From NCBI GenBank assembly GCA_903813345.2, contig CAIIXF020000102.1, forward strand, positions 64,001-128,000: a DNA stretch of 64,000 bases. The letters run 5' to 3'. This stretch comes from Owenia fusiformis (taxonomy: Eukaryota > Annelida > Polychaeta > Sabellida > Oweniidae). Shown one piece after another: positions 46,601 through 56,861 of the stretch. The notes under the pieces are model-generated. The model did not search any database, was not told the DNA's origin, and saw only the letters and a program-made list of their open reading frames with translations. The position numbers and the translations under genes were made by a program. Each line of letters begins with the position of its first letter. The stretch's first letter is position 1.

Positions 46601-47159
46601 TTTTGCGCTTCGTTCAATGTTCTGATGTGCAAAAACTTGATTTTTACCAGGATTCAATGGTGTTCTAACATACCTTAGATGTGCTAAGATTGCAACTAGG
46701 GGCACTTAGGGGTCTCGCTTCGCTCAGCGGAGCGGTTCCTGCGTGACGCACTTTATGCGCAAACGTAAAATTGCTTCTCCTACAAACACTTTGTGTTCAA
46801 ACTTATTTATTGGTGGTTTAAAGTTTTTAGTAGAAAGTGGAATAAAATTTCTAATAAACTAGAGTCTAAGCCGTGTTATGTAACCTCATACACTTTTAGA
46901 GGCAAAATCAAAGCATGATATATTTGAAGTAAAACAGGAAGTGGGCGTCGCGCTCACGCGCAAAAAGTTACAAAACAACCTTAGTTTTCACGAGGGGTTG
47001 ATCTCAACACTACGCATCTGTCCCCATTAATCAAAAAGGTCTGCCAAAGAATATTAGAAATCTTGCCAGCACTTCGAGGGCTTTGCATGACACAACTGAC
47101 ATCTATATCAAATTCAACAAGCTCCTAACAGATAATTCCACTTCAATGGCATTGTAATA
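46601..47159. other. Spacer, nothing recognised
   Basis: No coding region, RNA gene or bounded repeat is supported up to the TA target site at 47158-47159. Confidence 0.35.
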
Positions 47160-48102
47160 CAGGGTGACCCAAAAATGCAACCCTCCATTTCTTCAATATT
47201 TTTCTTAAGTGGAGTTTAATTGCTCTGAAATTTGGAACATAAGGACTTCATTCAATGTGGGATCATCTGGCAAAGCTTCAATAATCATATTCTTATATTG
47301 ATAGAGTTATGGTCGTTCCAAAATATGCTCCAAATGTCGTCCATTTCCAATGTTAGGTTTTCAGATGAATCACATTCCCTTCTTTTTGAACATGTAAACT
47401 CAAGAAATAATGTGTTCTGGGATCACAAATTCCAGATGAAGTGCTTCAAAGGCCCTTTCATTCTGTTAAATGCACAGCTTGGGCTGGCAATTTCCAAACA
47501 TGAAATCATTAGCCCCTTTTGGTTTGAGGTTGATAATGGCAACACTGTTACTGTTAACACACAGCGCAATATTGACGTTCCCAGGAAGTTCTAGGCAGTT
47601 CTAGAGTGAAATAGAGGCTTCGATAGACAAGAACAGTGGTTCTAGAAGGATGGAGCTACTCCTCACACTTCTAATGATAGCATAGCCATTATCTCTCCTA
47701 GGCAAGGAACCGATGGTCATCGCACAGTCTTGATCTCAATGCCCCTGACTTCTATATATGGGGTTATTCAATGGAAAATTTGTATGAAAATAACCCTACC
47801 ACAATTGCAGAACTCCAGTAAGCAATGGCTGCAAAAATTTGAGCCATACCCATGGAGAAGAATGCATCCATGTTATGAACAGTTTTCCTTGAACATTGCA
47901 GGTTTGTTTTCAGCGAAATTGACGACATCTTGAGCATTTTTTGAAACAACCATTACTCTATTAATATAGAATAATGATTATTAAAACTTTGCCAGATGAT
48001 CCCACATTGAATGAAGTCCTTGTGTGCCAAATCTCGGAGCAATTTACCTCCATTTAAGAAAAATATTGAAGAAATGGGGGTTGCATTTTTTGGGTCACCC
48101 TG
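47160..48102 (+). mobile_element. Tc1/mariner-type element with ~180-bp TIRs (943 bp)
   Basis: Flanked by TA (47158-47159, 48103-48104). The ends are cagggtgacccaaaaatgca and its complement tttttgggtcaccctg. The inverted repeats continue for about 180 bp (47160-47342 and 47921-48102), far longer than simple mariner TIRs. Between them is a decayed transposase fragment. TA target sites, the cagggtg end and the transposase motifs together support the Tc1/mariner superfamily. It cannot move by itself. Confidence 0.82.
47343..47940 (+). pseudogene. Decayed Tc1/mariner transposase fragment
   Basis: In shifting + frames: RFSDESHSLLFEHVNSRNN (near 47343), where SDE would hold the first catalytic Asp; KHEIISPFWFEVDNGNTVTV (about 47500-47560); DGATPHTSNDSIAI (about 47650-47690); then SPDLNAPDFYIWGY-like sequence (47735-47765), which carries the second catalytic Asp region, followed by ENLYENNPTTIAEL. 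The N-terminal DNA-binding half is absent and the frame changes at least three times with stops. The enzyme would cut and paste DNA at TA sites; this one is dead. Confidence 0.78.
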
Positions 48103-48483
48103 TACAAACAAGTGGCATTATCAACAGTACCGCCATCTTTCTACAGTATTCACAATAAATAATATCAATATGAGCCACATACAGGACCATATGCACTCTC
48201 CATTTGGGATCTCCCCATGAGAAAAAAATAATTCATCTGGTTTTTCAAAATGAGTATTCTGCTTTAATTATTACATTTATATATGCACACTAGTATCTTG
48301 TTGACCTTCATTCAGCACTCTATTGATGTATAGGCCACTTATAAGAGTCATAATTCAATCATGAAGTGTAGAGGCATAGATTCCAAACCAGGAAGTATTT
48401 TTGTGTCTGTCAAAATCCATTTGCATCCTACGCATCCCTACACCTTGTCCAAATATGTTACTACATAATGAAATACAAATATA
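48103..48483. repeat. Dispersed repeat, partner of 25895-26085
   Basis: 48185-48385 (gcactctccatttgggatct, tgagtattctgctttaatta, ataattcaatcatgaagtgt) is the complement of 25895-26085. Between this match and the 45245-45640 match lies the mariner-type element, so the two pieces that are adjacent at 25895-26522 are split here. No gene. Confidence 0.7.
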
Positions 48484-49472
48484 GGGCTATCAAAAAAACG
48501 CAACAAGTAGTTATCTCGTAAAATCACAAAACTAGTGATGACTACATCAATTTCATTTAATGTACCATAAAGTCACGTCTCTCCTCTTCGCAATGATATG
48601 TCATTCATTCACATGTGGTAATGGTTGCGTGAGAAATCCTTCCATTTGCACAGTGGGTCAAAATCGGCTCTGCGCCAAGTTTTAGATATTGAAAAATTCA
48701 GTGCAAGGGCTAAGTGCCAATGGAAGTTCTTCTGACTTGAATTGTTGTGACTTTTTCTTTTGGAGCTATCTCAGGAGCATCTGTGCTCACAATTCCTCCA
48801 CCAGATATTGCAAAACCTTGAGAAAGAATTGCCCATGGGCTGCTTTTCTCTGCTTTAACCCACAGATGACTCGGGGCTAAACCATGCATGACATGGACAG
48901 ATGAGCGCATCTTTATGTGCAAGGGAGTGGTGGCAATTTGGAGGGGTATAGGATGTATTATTGCAAGAGTATGAGTATGAACACCTTACTGTCGATGCCA
49001 TACCTGTCATACCTTCTTCCAATAGCCCCTATGCCCCTTGCACTGACTTTTGCAATGTTTTAAACTTGGGTCCGAGCTGAATTTTGCCCCACTTTGCAAG
49101 ATTAATAATTATTCGGCCGTAGATGACTCCCTGTGAATGAATGATATTCCATTGCAAAGCAGAGTAATTTGGCTTTTTGGTACATTGAATTAAAAGGATG
49201 CAGTCGGCATTGGTTTTCATGTTTTCGTCCAATATTGCATCGGGCTCCGTACACTGACTTTTGCAATAATTATAACTTGGCCCGAAGCTAATTCTGGCCC
49301 ACTTTGCAAATGGAATGATTACTCGCCCAATCATGACCAAATATCAATGAATGATATATCATTGTAAAGAGGACACACATGGCTTTATGGTGCATTGAAT
49401 GAAACCAATGCTGTTATCACTGGTTTTGTGCTTTTCCAAGATAACAATCTGTTGCGTTTTTTTGATACGCAT
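48484..49472 (+). mobile_element. Second Tc1/mariner-type element with long TIRs
   Basis: The left end gggctatcaaaaaaacgcaa mirrors the right end ttgcgtttttttgatacgc. Pairing continues over at least 140 bp (taccataaagtca, gcaatgatatgtcattcatt), and with interruption to about 48712. TA lies just outside both ends. The interior holds a scrap of transposase (48690-48850) and two direct ~160-bp copies of TIR-derived sequence (about 49036-49205 and 49250-49405), so the right arm has been duplicated. Confidence 0.72.
48690..48860 (+). pseudogene. Transposase scrap (catalytic Asp region)
   Basis: The frame reads SSSDLNCCDFFFWSYLRS and then CAHNSST, the block around the last catalytic Asp of Tc1/mariner-type transposases (SPDL..CDFFLW..L in many animal elements). 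A Pro after the first Ser is lost. Only about 55 codons remain, with no upstream catalytic residues, so this is a fossil inside the 48484-49472 element. Confidence 0.65.
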
Positions 49473-49992
49473 TATATAATGGTATATTCTTTGGTTTTAC
49501 AAAGTTGTATGATTTTGATAAGTGTAAAAGGTGTTTTGAAGCATTTTTCTTTAGCCATTTTGTAGGGAAAAAATGATGAAAAAATGTACAATCTTTTAAT
49601 TTTAAGTATGACCTGAATCGATTGCAAGCTTCATATTTGCACATTTGATGAGATAAACCATTTGTGTCATATTGTAAAAATCCCCACTTCCTCGAGATCT
49701 GCATGGCAGGTTGAAGTGGGAGTGAGATTCTATGAATAAACAATAGGAACTGATGAGATGTGCAGTGCGCATGCGCTAATCAGTATTTAAAAGCTGATTG
49801 TGCAAATTAATTTCATAAAAAGTTTGCAATAAAAGGGGACATGCCATTAAGAGGCCATTCTCTGACGTAGCCATTTTTTTCAAAAGTGTGAAAATAAAAA
49901 ACTTCATGAAAAGTTCTTAATATATTCTGAATAACAAGTTGAATATATATATTTAATGATGGCACAAGCAAAAGTCTGAAAATTAACATGAA
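49473..49992. other. Spacer, no supported gene
   Basis: Open frames on the - strand (49417-49743, 49813-50172) have no motif I recognise, and the second overlaps Gag sequence on the opposite strand. Nothing else is supported. Confidence 0.35.
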
Positions 49993-50563
49993 ATGAGGGG
50001 TTTTGACAGATGCAAAAGCATTCGTGATAGGCTTGTCGTGGGTATCCGTGATGAGGAACTCAGTAGAAAAATGCAGTTGGACAAAAACTTGACCCTTAAA
50101 AAGGCGATTGAAATGTGTAAACAGAGTGAGACAGTTAAAAGACAACAGCCTTTGCTTCGTGACAACACTCATGTTTCAGCTACACCGGGCGGTGGACTTC
50201 GTAAAATCTAAATATAAGGAGAAAGGCAGAAAGAAAAACACAAGCCAATCTACACCATCAGTTACAACTAACAATAATCATAATACTGCAGTGAAATCAT
50301 CTGATAATCCATGCAACTACTGTGGTAATGAAAAGCATAGGAGATCTGAGTGCCCAGCTAATAAATCTACCTGTAATCGTTGCAAAAAGCAAGGTCACTC
50401 AGCTAAAGTATGTTGTGCTAACTTTGGAAAAGGCACGAAAGCGATACACTCAGTTGTTGATAATCCCGATAGGGAATATGCTTTCATGGGTTTTCTCGCA
50501 ACTATGTCAGACAATATTTCGTATGAATTCTCTGTATCCCTCAAACTTGATAACTCTGATTAG
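49993..50563 (+). pseudogene. Ty3/gypsy gag, C-terminal part
   Basis: The first frame (49993-50211) reads SIRDRLVVGIRDEELSRKMQ and LTLKKAIEMCKQSE, the capsid C-terminal segment of animal Ty3/gypsy Gag. A frameshift near 50195 leads to a frame with a basic stretch and two zinc knuckles, CNYCGNEKHRRSEC (H three rather than four residues before the Arg-rich tail, still CX2C..H..C) and CNRCKKQGHSAKVCC. Gag packages element RNA into particles. The N-terminal capsid is missing. The frame then runs into the inserted LINE piece, giving a stop at 50561-50563. Confidence 0.78.
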
Positions 50564-50564
50564 T

Positions 50565-51039
50565 ACATATGTTACTTTTAAAACAGACTTTAAACCAGAT
50601 CAATTCATTTTATGTGACTTGCCAAGAGGCACTAGATCACTGATTTCACAGTTTCGGTATGGAATTCTACCTTTGCATATTGAAACTGGCAGATTTGTAA
50701 ATACCAATGTAAATGAGCGTTTTTGTAACATTTGTAAGTCGGGTGAAATCGAAGATGAAAAGCATTTTATTTTTGATTGTAGTGCATATAGAAAAAAAAG
50801 AAATGAGTTCTTTGAAAAATTGGAAATAGAGAGTCTGACTTTAAGTGACATTTTTAAAAGTAAAAGATACACTAAGATGTTTGGTCAGTATTTAATTGAC
50901 ATAATGCAGATCAGGAAAGACTTTATTTTTAAACAATAACTAGCTATTTTAAAATGTTCAAATGTGTCTCATAAGCCCAGATAGGGCTGGTTGTATGATA
51001 TGATACAAGTGACACTTTAATAAAATAAATAAATAAATA
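50565..51039 (+). mobile_element. LINE 3' end inserted into gypsy gag-pol
   Basis: A C-terminal LINE piece: KPDQFILCDLPRGTRSLISQ, FRYGILPLHIETGRFVN, then CNICKSGEIEDEKHFIFDC, the terminal C..C...H....C knuckle, with a stop at 50937-50939. A short 3' untranslated end contains agcccagatagggctgg, and the tail is aataaaataaataaataaata (51019-51039). Immediately after the tail the gypsy protease begins (IDTGADIS). It is a heavily 5'-truncated insertion of about 475 bp; exact TSDs are not resolved. Confidence 0.8.
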
Positions 51040-53022
51040 GATACTGGCGCTGATATTTCTGTAGTTTCTCCAGAAACTTTCAATCAGATTTGTACTAATT
51101 CTAGAAAGAAACTTGTACCTAGCCCTAAGAAGCTTATTGGAGCTAGTGGGGTTCCACTTCTAGTTCAGGGAAAGTTTTCATCAGACAAAACTGGCTCTTC
51201 TACTCAACAAGATTTCTATGTTGTTAAAAATGTGAAAACAAATTTGTTGGGTAGGCCTGCTATCAAAGCACTGAATCTGATACAAGTATCTCATGTGTGT
51301 AATGTAGAAAATGGTAACAATGCTGATCATGTAAATACTGTGAAAAAGTGTTCTAACACAACTACTGAGAATATATGTAAACATGAAGAAAACCATCCTC
51401 AACTGTTTTCAGGCCTGGGTAAACTAAAAGGTCCTGAATATGAGATTAAACTAGAACCAGGAGCTGAGACTTATGCAATTTTTTAACCTAGATTAATACC
51501 TCTACCTAAACTTGATCAAGTCAAACAAGAAATTGACAGGCTTCTTAGTCAAAATGTAATATTCAAAGTTGAAGAGCCCCCTGAATGGTGCTCACCATTG
51601 GTTGTGGTTAAAAAAGATGCATCGAAGGTCAGACTCTGTGTGGATTATTCCAGGTTAAATGAAAGCGTTCAAGTGGAAAAATTTCCCATTAATTCAGTAG
51701 ATTATATTCTAGGTAAACTAGGTAGTGAGGCTAAGGTAATGTCTAAACTTGATGCTAATTCTGGGTTTCATCAGATTCCCCTCACTAAGAATTCACAGTT
51801 ACTGACAACCTTCATGACACCATTTGGTAGATGTGCATACCGTAGAGTCCCATTTGGTATCAATTTTGCCAGTGAACACTACTCCAAATGTATGGCTGAA
51901 ATATTGGAGGGGTGTGAGGGTACAATATTTCACATCGATGATATTCTTGTATATGGTTCGGATCAAAATGAACATGACTGTTGTTTGGAAATTGTTCTCT
52001 CAAAACTTGAATCCGCAGGAGCAACACTGAATTCTATGAAGTGTCAGTTCAGTGTAAATCGCGTACTTTTCCTCGGGAATGTTATAGATAGCCAGGCTGG
52101 TGTATCGCCAGATCCAGACAAAGTGCACGCAGTACTAGGAATGCCGCATCCTACTGATGTTGCGGGTGTTCGCCGCTTTCTTGGTTGTGTAAATCAGTTA
52201 GCAAAGTTTGTGCCAAATGCAGCGCACAAGACTCAAGCATTACGTGAACTTCTACTCGCTGATCGGGAATTTATCTGGGAATCACCTCAAAAAGAAGCTT
52301 TTGAAGCAATCAAATCCGAGCTTTCACAAATGAGAAATCTCAAGTTATATGACGTGAAGCATGATACATGTGTATCTGCAGATGCCTAAAAGTTTGGTGA
52401 CACAAATGTTCTTCAAAGTAGTGCGGAAGCAATGGTAGGCTATGTATATGAAACTTTGCCTGCTTTTGACAAACGTATCCGTTAAATCATACAAGAACAA
52501 CACAATTATGTTATTTGTAAACAAATCATTGAATTCACAAAGGAAGGGTGGCCAGAAAAATGTTCTATATCTGGGGCATTAAATAGCTACTTTCCATTGA
52601 GAGCTGAGTTCAATATGGTTCAAGGTATTCTCATGAAGGGTGTCAGAATTGTAATTCCAAGTTCTATGCGTCTAGACATTCTTGAGAAACGTCATACAGG
52701 CCATCAAGGTATTAGTAAATGCCGTGAAAGTGCAAAAATGTGTGTATGGTGGCCAGGCTTGAGCCAAAATATCAAAGATTTAGTATTTAAATGTACTAAA
52801 TGTGCTGAGTATCGTTCTAATCAGACTGAGCCAATGATTCCTACAGTGTTTCCCGACTATCCATGGCAAATTGTTGGGTCAGATTTATTCTATCACAGGG
52901 GTCAAAATTGGTTGATTCTGATTGATAACTCCTCAAGGTACATTGAGATAGCTAAACTACATGGGTCTATATCACATGATGTCATTACACATATAAAGTC
53001 CATTTTCTCAAGAATAAAATAG
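51040..53022 (+). pseudogene. Ty3/gypsy pol: protease, RT, deleted RNase H, integrase N-part
   Basis: One frame with in-frame stops at 51484, 52387 and about 52483. The protease begins DTGADISVVSP. RT: EWCSPLVVVKKD, KLDANSGFHQIPL, TPFGRCAYRRVPFGI, and the active site HIDDILVYG (His for the usual Tyr/Phe-type residue before xDD), then FLGNVI and GVRRFLGCVNQLAKF. RNase H stops after CVSADA: about 110 residues are gone and the frame resumes in the linker. Integrase has the HHCC zinc region (HTGHQGISKCRES, KCTKCAEY) and the first catalytic Asp in VGSDLF. The enzyme set copies element RNA and inserts the DNA. Inactive. Confidence 0.83.
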
Positions 53023-53300
53023 AATATCCTTTTTAGAGATTTTTTCTTGAATTTTGGTTTGCCCGTCGTCTCCATTCTGATCGTGGTGCCAATTTTACTG
53101 GTAAAATAATCACAAAGAATTGTGTAGATTGACAGGTGTCGAAAAGACTTTCACAACCCCATATCATCCACAAGGGAATGGGCAAACGGAACGTTTTAAC
53201 CGCACATTGTTTAATATGATCGGTACTTTGGATGATGTCAAGAAATCCAGGTGGTCCCAACATGTAAAGGTTCTATGTCATGCATATACACTGTATGTAC
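53023..53300 (+). pseudogene. Integrase core piece of a second gypsy lineage
   Basis: After damaged sequence with frame changes (53023-53110), the second catalytic Asp lies in a HSDRGANF block (about 53070-53095) and the catalytic Glu in YHPQGNGQTERFNRTL (53160-53205), followed by MIGTLDD and WSQHV. The NGQTERFNRTL style is typical of a Ty3/gypsy group different from the one the preceding pol resembles. The similarity stops at about 53300 without reaching the integrase C-terminal domain or an LTR. Either a chimeric element or two abutting fragments. Confidence 0.65.
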
Positions 53301-55575
53301 AGTGATCGCCTACTATTAAAAGTGCGTGATCAAAGACTCGACAAGATGCGCAAAATTCGAAATGTCGGAGGAAAGGTATGTTTCTCTTCTCATTACCACC
53401 TTAATGTCATTTTACCTACAGATGGTATTCCATATGCTGTATAAGATACTCAAGATTCATTTGGCAACAGGATTCAGTGATTGGCTCAACCGAAATACCT
53501 GAACTGAGTTGATAAATGAAGCAAAATCAAAAACCCGCCGAACGAAAATGTATATTTCACCAAATTTTCTGTTTTTATATTACCAAAACCACAAAACTGA
53601 CATGCCTATGGTTAAAGTACATAATACTTAACATTATATGCATATCAGACGTTCCAACTCCCCTTCAGTATCGAGTAAGAAGAATGTTATGAAAACAATT
53701 TAAGATCAGCCAAGTGAGTGATTTTACCATGTGGATTCTAATGATATGTTCTTTGCATTTCAGAGTGGTTGGGTTTACATGGTTTAATGTACATGTACTT
53801 CATTTCGAGCTCCTGGACTAAATGGACTGCAATGGGACTTTAAAAAACTGTTCCATTTATAAGGTGTTACGCTTCAAGAGGTGTTTCACTTAGCAGGTTC
53901 TACTGTACAGTGTACATATCATTTAATGGTAATGTATTCAAACCTAGGCAGAAACAAAATGTACGCACACACAGTGACCATTTAATTGACTGAATCAGTG
54001 AACGGTGATGTACATGTTTATATTGGACATACATTTGGGGGTGTATGGTTTGTTGAAACTCACGCTATAGGCTGATCCATTCGTTTCTGTGTTAGAATAT
54101 TTATTTTATGTTATTTAAGAGGAAACGTGAATTTCATCATGGTCAAATGGAAGCCCAATACCCTACCTAAGTATTAAAAAATGAAGAGAGTAAAAATGCT
54201 CTCTTGTTTTTGATATTTTTAAGCTTTTTAAATAAAATTAAACATATTACATCGCATTTATATCTTTACTTCGTAAAATCAATAAAATTTACGAAAAATG
54301 GTCAAACTGATATATATTTCTCAAAGCATATGGGTGTTCTTGTGCCTACAAAACCTAATTGAATCTCCAGTGGTCTGTAATATAAACACAAATAAATCTT
54401 TAAAAAATAACCGTTAAACAGGATCTTAAGAGGTTCTGGACAAATCATTTGATTCTGGACTTGTCATATTTTTTTTCAAAGAAATCACATCCAAGGGTTG
54501 AATTTTTATTAGCTACATGTATTTAGAGAGTGAGTCCTGCCTAGTATTAATTTCAATAAAAAGTTGAAATAGAACCCTATTTGAGAGTTAATCTAATACT
54601 TACATTACATTAATATATTAAGGCAAATCCTGTAAATCCAATCCAATATTTTTTAAGTGCATTTTCTATGAAATATTTTCCAAGTATTTAGATGAAACGG
54701 TCTTATTCAAATACAAATCATAACATGATATTTTTTCATAAAATATTTTTCCATGAAATTCAATTGAAGGGTCAAGATATATCGAGCTAATTTAGGTGAA
54801 AACCCTTACATGATGATGTGTTTTCATGACTTCTTTCATAAAATTCCATCAGGGGGTGAAGATAAAATGATCGAATTTAAGTGATTTAAAGCCCCCGATA
54901 AATCGGGCTACGTATACCGCCGTGTTTACATTAGGGGATTAGAAGAGTTTATTTTTACTTAGGTATGCAAGCAATATCAATATTAGGCCTTCATGCATGT
55001 ACTCGTGTGTACAATTAGCATGCCCTTCAATATTATATAAGCCAGGCTATTCAAGTCAACATAATGTACACTATTTATGTGTGTACTACATGGTAATACA
55101 ATAACCTGGGAAACAAAACACAAATACTTTTTATATGTTCAAAATGAGCCATTTGATTGATGCATACACTAATACCTTCATATATAAACATCTACAAAGT
55201 ATATCTAATAGTTATTTTCAATTCCAATGTTGAAACTCGCCTGGTTACGATTATACGGAAAATCAACACGGGACGATAGTTGTACACCTTCCTGGCTTAC
55301 CTCTGAAGCCTGTACCCTGTAATCTCTTTATATAGGTTAGCGAGAGCGCTGCGCCTGCGCAGTTTTAAATTTTGGCGCACACTTTAAGGATCACGAGGAT
55401 ATGTTTTCTTGGATATTTTCTATGAAATCCCATCCAATGGTCAAGGAAAAATTTTGATTTTGATTTGGTATTAGGTCACGTGTTCGAAAGATCAATATAA
55501 GGCCCTTAGAACCATATTGGAACGTAATTTTGAATGTCACGTGATAGATCCATATAAGGCTTTTAGAACCATGTC
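53301..55575. other. Long AT-rich spacer, nothing recognised
   Basis: No coding region, RNA gene or bounded repeat is supported in 2.3 kb. The only notable point is a slightly GC-richer patch near 55330-55380 (gcgagagcgctgcgcctgcg) with no reading frame. Confidence 0.4.
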
Positions 55576-56221
55576 AGGAAAGATGAGGGGAAGCCCCTTG
55601 TTACGCGGTATATGGCATACATTCATGGTTGCGCGGTATTTGTGATACGGGTGAATATGCCATACTCACCTGCGGTATATGGCATATTCCGCAGGTGAGT
55701 ATGCGATATTCCGCAGTGAATATGCGATACATTGATTTCAGTGAATACCCGATACTCACCTGCGGAATATGTCATACTCACTTGCGGAATATGCCATATA
55801 CCGCAGGTGAATATGACATATACCGCAGGTGAAAACGTGATACAGAAAGCCTTGATTTGATTGGTTGCGAGAATCGACTCTAAATGTAAAACTACGCTGG
55901 ATTACCAATATAGTTAGTGCGTCGAGTACTAATATATGAATCCTGGATTGATTGAGTAAGTTTATTACACGAGTGATACTTCTGCTAAGTTAATATATTC
56001 GATAATGTTTGATTCAGTAATCATTATAATAATTTATAACGTTTTGTACTTGTTCGTTCAATCGATGCAATTGACAATTACGTACTTCCGTATCACGTTC
56101 TCATTGGTTAGTGTGTATGCCATATACCGCAGGTGAATCTGTCATACACCGCAAGTGAATATGCCATATTCGTTGCGGAATATGACATATTTTTGTATCG
56201 TGTTTACCGCGTAACACCCCT
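55576..56221. mobile_element. ~645-bp TIR element with repeated gcaggtga motif
   Basis: The ends pair through tgttacgcggta (left, 55599-55610) and taccgcgtaaca (right, 56205-56216). Clusters inside both ends carry many copies, in both orientations, of a ~20-bp unit built from atatgccatat, accgcaggtga and cacctgcggaatatg (55660-55830 and 56115-56190). The middle (about 55850-56110) lacks them. No reading frame of interest. The clustered motifs look like subterminal repeats. Confidence 0.68.
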
Positions 56222-56264
56222 GACACCTGTTTCACGATTTTCTCCGAACGTTGTTTGCCGATTC

Positions 56265-56640
56265 GATTCGTCGTATTTCGGAATCCTGGTGACAATTTTA
56301 TACTCCAATTGGAGTATTTTTGATCTACTTCTTATGACGAAAATTCCCGAACCTTGTTCGGATTAATCCGGATTTTCTGACCTACTTTATCTTCCGAAAT
56401 TTCACGAGTTAACATTCGTCTCATTTCGGAATCCTGGTGACAATTTTATACTCCATTGGAGTATTTTTGATCTACTTCTTATGACGAAAATTCCCGATCC
56501 TTGTTCGGATTAATCCGGATTTTCTGACCTATTTTATCTACAGAGATTTGACGATTTTACATTCGTCTCATTTCGGAATCCTGGTGACAATTTTATACTC
56601 CATTGGAGTATTTTTGATCTACTTTTCTGGATTTTGCTCT
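56265..56640 (+). repeat. Tandem repeat, ~147-bp unit, 2.5 copies
   Basis: Units start near 56274, 56423 and 56568 with atttcggaatcctggtgaca, then a tatactcc(a)attggagta palindrome, acttcttatgacgaaaattc and ttgttcggattaatccggat. Two internal palindromes per unit. The copies are well preserved, suggesting recent duplication. Confidence 0.85.
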
Positions 56641-56686
56641 ACTTATTATATCTTGACAACAAGCAAATCAAAAAGTTCGACATGAA

Positions 56687-56754
56687 CGGGTCTCGATCAA
56701 CTAACCTAGAGCTTGGAAGCTAGGCACGTTAACCATGTGGCCAACGTGCTACCG
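56687..56754 (-). repeat. tRNA-like sequence (SINE head or tRNA pseudogene)
   Basis: Read on -, ggtagcacgttggccacatg then gttaacgtgcctag resembles the front of a Ser/Leu-type tRNA with an A box (tggccacatggttaa, compare tggccgagtggttaa). gatcgagac near the other end matches the B-box pattern GWTCRANNC exactly. The anticodon arm does not pair well and the acceptor stem is unclear, so this is not a functional tRNA. Both RNA polymerase III boxes in tRNA-like spacing suggest a SINE. Confidence 0.5.
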
Positions 56755-56763
56755 ATATGAAAG

Positions 56764-56830
56764 AACAAAAGTATCATATATTTATACCGAGCGTCAATTC
56801 AAAATGATCTTCACTTTTGACTCCACTTTA
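56764..56830 (-). repeat. SINE-associated repeat, copy 1
   Basis: Read on -, gtcaaaagtgaagatcattt then tgaattgacgctcggtat and gatacttttgttc. The first part recurs at 63505-63535 (+) and the second at 63967-64000 (+). It abuts the tRNA-like sequence, so the three places probably share one SINE or composite family. Confidence 0.65.
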
Positions 56831-56861
56831 CGAGGCGTATAGCCTTTATATTAGTATCTAT

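Larger units (their letters stand above)
49993..53300 (+). mobile_element. Ty3/gypsy retrotransposon fragment, no LTRs
   Basis: Carries gag (matrix/capsid end and zinc knuckles), protease, reverse transcriptase, a deleted RNase H, and integrase in the order usual for Ty3/gypsy. It is interrupted by a LINE 3' end at 50565-51039 and cut off at both ends; no LTR or polypurine tract is visible in the window. The integrase changes character near 53025, where the sequence resembles a different Ty3/gypsy lineage. Several stops and frameshifts; dead. Confidence 0.85.
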
